Origin: Ruminococcus sp. UBA4321
GTDB taxonomy: Bacteria > Bacillota > Clostridia > Oscillospirales > Ruminococcaceae
Direction of reading: 5' to 3'
Assembly: GCA_002393815.1 (NCBI GenBank)
Contig: DGUB01000049.1
Location: forward strand, 1-6,770
DNA: 6,770 nt
Shown here: positions 1 to 4,914 of the stretch, in pieces
Numbering within the stretch: the first letter of the stretch is position 1
Layout of the letters: each line of letters starts with the position of its first letter
Program-made: the position numbers and the translations under genes
Notes under the pieces: model-generated
What the model was told of the DNA's origin: nothing
The model's input: only the letters and a program-made list of their open reading frames with translations
Database searches by the model: none

Positions 1-509
1 GTCAGTGCAGTGTCGGCGTGGAATCAACTGTTATCTGCTTCGATGATGCACAGACGATTCATATCCTCCGCCCCGGTCTGATTTCCAGAGAAGATTTGAT
101 TCCCTATGCAAAATCTGTCTATGTTGATAAAGCTGTCTTTGAGCAGACCGCCCCGGATGTGAAAGTCGCTTCCCCCGGCATGAAATATAAGCATTACTCC
201 CCGAAAGCAAAGATTCTCCCCGTAGATGCGCCGGATTTCAAGACTTTTGAAAACTATGTCCGTCAGCATCAGAATGCCGGTGTCTGGTGTCTGCTGTTCG
301 ATTCCGACCCGGAAATCAGCGGCATTCCCTGTCTGCATTACGGAGATGATGGCATTCATCAGGCACATGATTTATTTTTCCGCTTCCGGGAACTCGACGA
401 ACAAGGCGCGGAAACCGTCTATGTCCGTATGCCGGAGCAGTCAGGCGCAGACCTCTCCGTCTATAACAGGCTCATGCGTGCCGCCGGATTCGAGGTGATT
501 CGCTTATGA
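1..509 (+). CDS. sua5: Threonylcarbamoyl-AMP synthase, Sua5 type (5'-truncated by window edge)
   Basis: Sua5/YwlC makes threonylcarbamoyl-AMP from threonine, bicarbonate and ATP; TsaD/B/E then move the group to A37 of ANN-decoding tRNAs (t6A). The reading frame is open to the left edge (first full codon at 3), so only the C-terminal part, about 169 residues, is present. The visible protein opens with GVESTVI (GTG at 15-20 region is internal, not a start), the conserved end of the YrdC catalytic fold, followed by ILRPG. The linker motif PGMKYKHYSP then leads into the Sua5-specific C-terminal domain, ending in a YNRLMRAAGF segment that matches the usual NRL-KAAG ending. This C-terminal domain separates Sua5 from the shorter TsaC/YrdC form. 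The stop codon overlaps the start of coaE by 4 bases, so translational coupling is likely. Family assignment is firm; the start lies outside the window. Confidence 0.93.
   Translation, partial: QCSVGVESTVICFDDAQTIHILRPGLISREDLIPYAKSVYVDKAVFEQTAPDVKVASPGMKYKHYSPKAKILPVDAPDFKTFENYVRQHQNAGVWCLLFDSDPEISGIPCLHYGDDGIHQAHDLFFRFRELDEQGAETVYVRMPEQSGADLSVYNRLMRAAGFEVIRL
492..499 (+). promoter_or_regulatory. Strong ribosome binding site for coaE inside sua5
   Basis: GAGGTGAT matches the 16S 3'-end complement well and lies inside the last codons of sua5. It is 6 bases before ATG 506 and 9 before the adjacent ATG 509. Either ATG could be used; the spacing resembles that of the later GGTGA sites and slightly favours 506. 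Confidence 0.7.
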
Positions 510-1126
510 TGGAACCGCATACTATTGTTGTCGGGCTGACTGGTCAGACCGGCGCGGGAAAAAGTACTGTTTCGGAAATTTTCGTCAGGCATGGTTTCAT
601 GCTGATTGATGCCGATAAAATTTCTCATGAAGTTGTCGAACCCGGTATGCCCTGCCTTGCCGAAATTTTCGATTATTTCGGTGATTCTGTCAGAAATCCC
701 GACGGCAGTCTCGACCGGAAAGCCCTCGCGAAAATTGTCTTTACTGACAAGAAAAAACTCGAAAGTCTGAACAGTATCTGCTATCCGTTTATTACAGAAG
801 AAATCTTCCGGAAAATCAATCAGTTTGCCGAACAGGAATGTCATTTTATTTTACTGGATGCGCCGACGCTCTTTGAAAGCCGGGCTTCTGATTTCTGTGA
901 TATGATTATTTCCGTGGTGGCGAATCCGGAAATCCGCTGTGCCAGAATCATGGCTCGCGATGCCATGTCTGAACAAGCCGCCAGAGAACGCATGAACGCC
1001 CAGCTTGATGAAGCATTTTTCATTCAGCATTCGGATTATGTGATTCATAACAACGGCAATCTGGAACAGCTCTCTGACCTGTCCGGAGAAGTCGCCGACA
1101 AAGTCAAGATTTATTTATCAAATTAA
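506..1126 (+). CDS. coaE: Dephospho-CoA kinase
   Basis: CoaE phosphorylates the 3'-hydroxyl of dephospho-CoA with ATP, the last step of coenzyme A synthesis in the cytoplasm. The 206-residue protein has the usual family length. Visible motifs: P-loop GLTGQTGAGKST at residues 10-21; the IDAD segment at 34-37, whose first Asp is the conserved substrate-side/catalytic acid; LLDAPTLFES at 116-125, equivalent to the family's hydrophobic PLLFE segment; the lid/adenine region with R151-D152 and the R-N-Q pattern at 162-166; and DYVIHNNGNL near 177-186, the conserved D-hx-I-x-N-x-G ending. The start overlaps the sua5 stop (ATGA), with a strong internal ribosome binding site. An in-frame second ATG at 509 would shorten the protein by one residue. 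The gene ends at the edge of an AT-rich palindrome. Nothing in it looks degraded. Confidence 0.95.
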   Translation: MMEPHTIVVGLTGQTGAGKSTVSEIFVRHGFMLIDADKISHEVVEPGMPCLAEIFDYFGDSVRNPDGSLDRKALAKIVFTDKKKLESLNSICYPFITEEIFRKINQFAEQECHFILLDAPTLFESRASDFCDMIISVVANPEIRCARIMARDAMSEQAARERMNAQLDEAFFIQHSDYVIHNNGNLEQLSDLSGEVADKVKIYLSN

Positions 1127-1137
1127 ATATTTAATTT
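1120..1137. repeat. 18-base perfect AT-only palindrome
   Basis: AAATTAAATATTTAATTT is its own reverse complement and covers the last codons and stop of coaE plus the first 11 bases of the gap. It has no G or C, so it would make only a weak hairpin and lacks the features of a rho-independent terminator. It could be a protein-binding site, part of an AT-rich promoter for the aminopeptidase, or chance in an AT-rich gap. Confidence 0.6.
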
Positions 1138-1140
1138 TTC

Positions 1141-1149
1141 AGAAAGAAG
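1141..1149 (+). promoter_or_regulatory. Ribosome binding site deciding the aminopeptidase start
   Basis: AGAAAGAAG ends 8 bases before ATG 1158. The in-frame GTG at 1149 overlaps this purine run and so would have no properly spaced site of its own, which is why the ATG is chosen. Confidence 0.6.
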
Positions 1150-1157
1150 TGTTTACT

Positions 1158-2564
1158 ATGCCTAAGAAAACCAAAGATGAAGTAAAAGCCCTGAAAGAAC
1201 AGCTGTTCGCACAGAACAGACACGCCGCACAGCGCATGGACGAATTAGAACTCCAGACCTGCAACAAGTTCTGCGAAGATTACAAGGCGTTCATGAATAC
1301 TGCCAAGACCGAACGCGAAATCAATGCTTTTGTAATTGATGAACTTCAGAAACAGGGCTATCAGGAATTTCAGCCCGGCATGAAGCTGCATCCCGGAGAT
1401 AAAATTTATCTCAACAACCGCGGAAAAGCCGTTATTATGGCAACCATCGGCACAGCGGATATCCGCGAAGGCGTTCGTCTGTGTGCGGCACATATTGATT
1501 CTCCCCGTCTGGATATGAAACAGCATCCGCTGTATGAAAATCAGGAAATCGGCTATTTCAAGACGCATTATTACGGCGGAATCAAGAAATATCAGTGGAC
1601 GACCGTACCGCTTTCCCTGCACGGCGTTATCGTGAAGAAGGACGGCTCGAAAGTAACTGTCCGCATCGGCGAAGACGAAGAAGACCCGGTATTCTATATT
1701 ACTGACCTGCTTCCGCACCTCGCTGATGAACAGATGAGAAGAACCGCTCCGCAGATTATCAAAGGCGAAGAACTGAATATTGTTATCGGTTCTATGCCGT
1801 TCAAGTCCGATAACGGAAACGAACTCGTCAAGCTTGCCTTAATGAAATTACTGAACGAAAAATACGGCATTACCGAAGAAGATTTCCTCTCTGCCGAACT
1901 GGAAGCTGTTCCGGCTTACAAGGCAAAGGATGTCGGCTTCGACAGAAGCCTGATTGGTGCTTACGGTCATGATGATAAAGTTTGTTCTTATCCGGCATTC
2001 CGGGCATCTCTGTCTGTTACTGCGCCGGAACATACCAGCGTTGTTATCCTGACCGATAAGGAAGAAACCGGAAGTGACGGCAATACCGGACTGAAATCTT
2101 CTTATCTGAAATATTTCCTCTGCGATTTAGCGGAATGCTTCAGTGCAAACGGCAGAGCCGTCATGAGCGCATCGAAATGCCTGTCTGCCGATGTCAATGC
2201 CGGGTTTGACCCCACTTTCCCGGAAGTTCTGGAAAGAAATAACTGCGCGTATCTGAATCACGGTGTCTGCGTGACGAAATTCACCGGCGCAAGAGGAAAA
2301 TCCGGTACTTCTGATGCTTCTGCCGAATTCGTCGGCGAAGTCAGAAGAATTCTCGATGACGGCGGCGTTATCTGGCAGACCGGAGAACTCGGCAGAGTTG
2401 ACCTTGGCGGCGGCGGTACTGTTGCGGCTTATATCGCCAATCTGGATATTGATACTATCGATATCGGCGTTCCGGTGCTGTCGATGCATGCACCTTATGA
2501 ACTCGTTGCCAAAACAGATGTCTGGGCGGCTTACAGAGCGTTTAAGGTCTTTTTGGAATCCTGA
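1158..2564 (+). CDS. M18 family zinc aminopeptidase (aspartyl aminopeptidase type)
   Basis: Cytoplasmic di-zinc exopeptidase expected to release N-terminal residues, typically acidic ones in this family, during peptide turnover. At 468 residues it has the usual M18 length. The metal and catalytic residues of the family can be placed in order: H112 in AAHIDSPRLD, bridging D272 in YGHDDKV, catalytic E302 and ligand E303 in DKEETGSDGN, D345 in LSADVNAG, and H444 in SMHAPYE. The stretch between the first His and bridging Asp (about 115-265) matches the inserted dimerisation domain that M18 enzymes carry. The charged N-terminus has no signal peptide. An upstream GTG at 1149 would add three residues, but the ribosome binding site favours ATG 1158. 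The AT-rich gap before it is the likeliest place in the window for an internal promoter, though no clear -35/-10 pair is seen. Substrate preference is inferred from the family only. Confidence 0.95.
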   Translation: MPKKTKDEVKALKEQLFAQNRHAAQRMDELELQTCNKFCEDYKAFMNTAKTEREINAFVIDELQKQGYQEFQPGMKLHPGDKIYLNNRGKAVIMATIGTADIREGVRLCAAHIDSPRLDMKQHPLYENQEIGYFKTHYYGGIKKYQWTTVPLSLHGVIVKKDGSKVTVRIGEDEEDPVFYITDLLPHLADEQMRRTAPQIIKGEELNIVIGSMPFKSDNGNELVKLALMKLLNEKYGITEEDFLSAELEAVPAYKAKDVGFDRSLIGAYGHDDKVCSYPAFRASLSVTAPEHTSVVILTDKEETGSDGNTGLKSSYLKYFLCDLAECFSANGRAVMSASKCLSADVNAGFDPTFPEVLERNNCAYLNHGVCVTKFTGARGKSGTSDASAEFVGEVRRILDDGGVIWQTGELGRVDLGGGGTVAAYIANLDIDTIDIGVPVLSMHAPYELVAKTDVWAAYRAFKVFLES

Positions 2565-2565
2565 C

Positions 2566-2570
2566 GGTGA
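2566..2570 (+). promoter_or_regulatory. GGTGA ribosome binding site deciding start of the 64-residue protein
   Basis: GGTGA lies just after the aminopeptidase stop and 5 bases before ATG 2576, like the GGTGA sites of the GTPase and ABC-F genes (6 and 4 bases). The in-frame GTG at 2567 falls within this motif, so ATG 2576 is the better start. Confidence 0.55.
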
Positions 2571-2575
2571 ACAGC

Positions 2576-2770
2576 ATGGGAAATTATACCGTCAGCTTCT
2601 ACGACAAGAACATGAACCGGATGTTTTTCCGGCATTTTGAAAATGTGACAATTCAGGAAATGGATAATTATATCCGGATTACTGACAAAGACGAAAATCT
2701 GCTGATGCTGATTTCCGTCTGCGCCAATACGGTGATTATCGAATCAGACAACGCCTATTTAGCTCAATAA
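2576..2770 (+). CDS. Small hypothetical protein (64 aa)
   Basis: I do not recognise this protein. It is 64 residues, starts MGNYTVSFYDKNMNRMFF and ends in DNAYLAQ. It has no signal peptide, membrane segment, Cys-rich metal site or obvious helix-turn-helix. Alternating hydrophobic and polar residues (YTVSFYD, NYIRITD, LLMLISV, TVIIESD) suggest a small mostly beta fold. Reasons to think it real: a well-spaced GGTGA site, a position 11 bases after the aminopeptidase stop, and a stop 17 bases before the exonuclease start, so it fits exactly into the operon spacing; without it there would be an otherwise unexplained gap of about 220 bases. Base composition resembles its neighbours. A longer form from GTG 2567 (67 aa) is possible. 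No function can be given. Confidence 0.72.
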   Translation: MGNYTVSFYDKNMNRMFFRHFENVTIQEMDNYIRITDKDENLLMLISVCANTVIIESDNAYLAQ

Positions 2771-2787
2771 ACAGAAAGGAATCCCCG

Positions 2788-3537
2788 ATGAAACTGATTT
2801 CATGGAATGTCAACGGATTCCGGGCAAATCTGAACAAGGGTTTTGAAGAAAACTTCAAAGCCCTTGATGCAGATATGTTCTGCATTCAGGAAACAAAAAT
2901 GCAGCCGGAACAGGTGACAACAAAATTCGACGGATATGAACAGTATTTCAACAGTGCAGTCAAGAAGGGCTATTCCGGAACGGCACTGTTCACGAAACAA
3001 ACGCCCCTGAAGGTAACATTCAATTACGGAGTTCACACTGATGAAGGCAGAACCATCATCGCCGAATATGAAAAATTCCGGCTGGTGAATATCTACGTTC
3101 CGAACGCACAGCGTGAACTGACACGGCTCGGATACCGTATGGAATGGGAAGGCGATTTCCGGAAGTTCATGCAGGAACTGGATAAGGACAAGCCTGTCAT
3201 CATCTGCGGTGATATGAATGTCGCGCATCAGGAAATTGACCTGAAACATCCCAAAGCGAATATCGGCAACGCTGGATTCACAAACGAAGAACGCGGAAAA
3301 TTTACAGAATTATTATCTGCCGGATTTACGGATTCTTTCCGGTATCTGCATCCAGACCAGAAAGATGCCTATACATGGTGGTCATACATGCATCAGGCAA
3401 GAAGCCGGAATGTCGGATGGAGAATCGATTATTTTCTTGTCTCGAACCGGATTGCAGATAAAATCAGCAAAGCGGAAATCTATCCGGAAATCCTGGGCAG
3501 CGACCATTGTCCGGTAGGTCTGGAAATTGACTTGTAA
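2788..3537 (+). CDS. xth: Exodeoxyribonuclease III / AP endonuclease (ExoA type)
   Basis: Mg-dependent enzyme of base excision repair that cuts DNA 5' of abasic sites and can remove 3' blocking groups or digest 3' ends. The 249-residue protein matches the family length (B. subtilis ExoA is about 250). The endonuclease/exonuclease/phosphatase fold is shown by its ordered active-site motifs: WNVNG with N7, IQETK with E35, NIYVPNAQ with Y103, GDMNVAH with D142 and N144, WRIDYFLVS with D215, and the terminal SDHCPVGLEIDL with D239 and H240. The TWWSYMHQAR segment near 196-205 is also typical of this group. All catalytic residues are intact. AAAGGA at 2775-2780 lies 7 bases before the ATG. It follows the small unknown protein by 17 bases and is probably cotranscribed. 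The symbol exoA would serve equally well. Confidence 0.95.
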   Translation: MKLISWNVNGFRANLNKGFEENFKALDADMFCIQETKMQPEQVTTKFDGYEQYFNSAVKKGYSGTALFTKQTPLKVTFNYGVHTDEGRTIIAEYEKFRLVNIYVPNAQRELTRLGYRMEWEGDFRKFMQELDKDKPVIICGDMNVAHQEIDLKHPKANIGNAGFTNEERGKFTELLSAGFTDSFRYLHPDQKDAYTWWSYMHQARSRNVGWRIDYFLVSNRIADKISKAEIYPEILGSDHCPVGLEIDL

Positions 3538-3551
3538 AATTTAACTTAATG

Positions 3552-3557
3552 AAAGGA
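3552..3557 (+). promoter_or_regulatory. Ribosome binding site deciding the start of the small membrane protein
   Basis: AAAGGA ends 9 bases before ATG 3567. The earlier in-frame ATG at 3549 overlaps the site and has only an AT-rich sequence before it, so the second ATG is the likely start. Confidence 0.65.
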
Positions 3558-3566
3558 TTGATTGTT

Positions 3567-3743
3567 ATGAAAAAAGAAAAGACTGGAAAGAAGAAACTCA
3601 CGCTGTTTTATGTTCTCGGCAGTCTCGTTGCAGGTCTGGCAAGTCTTCTGTTTCTGCCTGTGCTTCTGGATAAGCTGACAAGCAAGGCTTATCACATCAT
3701 GTATCCGGACAAGCAAAATGACGACGAATTTGATGCTGAATAA
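3567..3743 (+). CDS. Small single-pass membrane protein (58 aa), unknown function
   Basis: I do not recognise the family. The protein has three parts: a basic N-terminus (six Lys in residues 2-10), one hydrophobic helix of about 24 residues (roughly 11-34), and a C-terminal tail that becomes strongly acidic (residues 48-58 with D, E and N). By the positive-inside rule the N-terminus should face the cytoplasm and the acidic tail the outside. There is no lipobox, and no small-residue cleavage site is obvious, so it is more likely an anchored protein than a secreted one. G18 and A22, and S19 and G23, form small-xxx-small pairs that could allow helix packing. Its stop is 16 bases before the DUF697 GTPase start and the two are very probably cotranslated, suggesting a shared membrane role. 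That partnership is inference. The start at 3567 follows the ribosome binding site; ATG 3549 would add six residues. Confidence 0.78.
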   Translation: MKKEKTGKKKLTLFYVLGSLVAGLASLLFLPVLLDKLTSKAYHIMYPDKQNDDEFDAE

Positions 3744-3744
3744 G

Positions 3745-3754
3745 AAAGGGTGAT
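3745..3754 (+). promoter_or_regulatory. Extended ribosome binding site of the GTPase gene
   Basis: AAAGGGTGAT can pair with the 16S 3' end through GGTGAT and lies 5 bases before the ATG. It starts right after the stop of the small membrane protein, so ribosomes ending there could re-start here. Confidence 0.65.
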
Positions 3755-3759
3755 TTGTT

Positions 3760-4896
3760 ATGGAATATCATCCCGAACAATTAGCTGCAAAATGCATTCA
3801 GGAAATCAATCAGAAAATCCGGAATCTGAATAAATTAAATATTGTCATTCTGGGAAAATCGGGTGTCGGCAAGAGTACGCTGATTAATTCCGTATTCCGC
3901 GAAAACCTCGCCGAAACCGGAATCGGCAGACCTGTCACACAGGAAATCAGAAGCTATACAAAACCGGATTTTCCGCTGACTATCTACGATACGCCCGGTT
4001 TTGAACTCAGCAAGGAACAGCAGGACAGAACTAAACAGGAAGTTCTGAAGCTTATCCGCGACGGGGCGGCTTCGGAAGATGTCAACAAAGCCATTCATTG
4101 TATCTGGTACTGCATCAATGTCGGCTCAAACCGGACATTCGACAGCTTCGAGGAAGAATGGCTCAGAACATTCACAGAAGAAAATAAAATCACCAGAGTG
4201 CCGATTTTTATCATTCTGACGCAGGGCTGTCCGAAAAAGAAGGCTCTCGAAATGCAGAAACTGGTAGAAGCAGAGAATTTTCATATTAATAAAGTCGTTC
4301 CGGTACTGGCGCAGGATATGGAACTTGATGAAGATTATACCGTCAAGGCTTACGGACTTGACACGCTGATTGAACTCATGACAAGCGTACTTCCGGACGA
4401 TTTACAGGACACGTTGCAGAACGTGCAGAAAGCTTCTCTGGAAGCAAAAAAAAAGAGAGCGCACGCCATCGTCGCGGCTTCCGTCACCGCGGCATTTGGT
4501 GAGGGTTTTGTTCCTGTACCGTTTGCGGATGCTTCTATGCTCGTGCCGACACAGGTCACCATGCTTGCGAGCATTACGGCAGTATTCGGCATGAATATCA
4601 GCAAAAGTCTGCTGACCTGTTTTGTATCTTCGACTATCGGTGCAGGCGGTGCAACGATTCTCGGCAGAACGATTGTTTCCAATCTGCTGAAACTGATTCC
4701 CGGCGTGGGAACTGCCGTTGGCGGAACGATTTCCGGCGCGACCGCCGGACTGCTGACTACTGCGCTCGGTGAAGCCTATATCAAAATTCTGGAAATGATT
4801 TTCAAGGGCGAAATGCGTCAGGAAGAACTTGACACCCCGGAAGGCAAAAAGAAAATCAAAGACCTGTTTCTGGAAATGCTCAAAAAGAAAAAATAA
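3760..4896 (+). CDS. GTPase with C-terminal DUF697 (YcjF-like) domain
   Basis: A 378-residue P-loop GTPase of the TRAFAC type. The N-terminal G domain (about 24-215) shows G1 GKSGVGKST at 32-40, a likely G2 Thr at 60 in GRPVTQE, and G3 DTPG at 77-80. IHCIWYCIN at 112-120 is the hydrophobic strand often seen in this group. At the G4 position the sequence is ILTQGCPKK (152-160), with TQ in place of the usual NK and no Asp at the normal spot. A basic segment (230-233) leads into a C-terminal domain (about 235-345) rich in Ala, Gly, Val and Thr, with PVPFADASMLVP and LIPGVGTAVGGTISG, typical of DUF697. Its hydrophobic stretches suggest membrane association or insertion. The protein ends in a Lys-rich tail. 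AAAGGGTGAT at 3745-3754 is 5 bases before ATG. Cellular role is unknown; family members have been linked to membrane or stress functions only loosely. Confidence 0.88.
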   Translation: MEYHPEQLAAKCIQEINQKIRNLNKLNIVILGKSGVGKSTLINSVFRENLAETGIGRPVTQEIRSYTKPDFPLTIYDTPGFELSKEQQDRTKQEVLKLIRDGAASEDVNKAIHCIWYCINVGSNRTFDSFEEEWLRTFTEENKITRVPIFIILTQGCPKKKALEMQKLVEAENFHINKVVPVLAQDMELDEDYTVKAYGLDTLIELMTSVLPDDLQDTLQNVQKASLEAKKKRAHAIVAASVTAAFGEGFVPVPFADASMLVPTQVTMLASITAVFGMNISKSLLTCFVSSTIGAGGATILGRTIVSNLLKLIPGVGTAVGGTISGATAGLLTTALGEAYIKILEMIFKGEMRQEELDTPEGKKKIKDLFLEMLKKKK

Positions 4897-4902
4897 GAAA
4901 TC

Positions 4903-4910
4903 AAGGGTGA
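4903..4910 (+). promoter_or_regulatory. Ribosome binding site of the ABC-F gene
   Basis: AAGGGTGA lies 4 bases before ATG 4915 and 6 bases after the GTPase stop. It repeats the GGGTGAT form used by the GTPase gene and fixes the start of the ABC-F protein. Confidence 0.65.
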
Positions 4911-4914
4911 TACT

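Noticed and set aside
1120..1140. Terminator after coaE
   Set aside because: The palindrome has no G or C pairs, so the stem would be too weak; only a short T-run follows.
1245..1718. Open minus-strand frame opposite the M18 aminopeptidase
   Set aside because: It is a shadow of a gene whose catalytic residues are all intact, and its product matches nothing known.
2314..2640. Plus-strand frame of 108 codons overlapping the end of the aminopeptidase and the small protein
   Set aside because: It is out of frame with the M18 gene across its conserved C-terminus and lacks a ribosome binding site.
2800..3249. Open minus-strand frame opposite the exonuclease gene
   Set aside because: The plus-strand frame carries the full active site of exonuclease III; the antisense product has no coherent features.
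3527..3555. Promoter before the small membrane protein (TTGACT at 3527-3532)
   Set aside because: No acceptable -10 element lies about 17 bases downstream, and the hexamer is within the last codons of the exonuclease gene.
3760..4896. GTPase as an antiphage defence or dynamin-like effector
   Set aside because: The neighbours are housekeeping genes, no other defence gene or mobile element is present, and the DUF697 domain does not itself point to defence.
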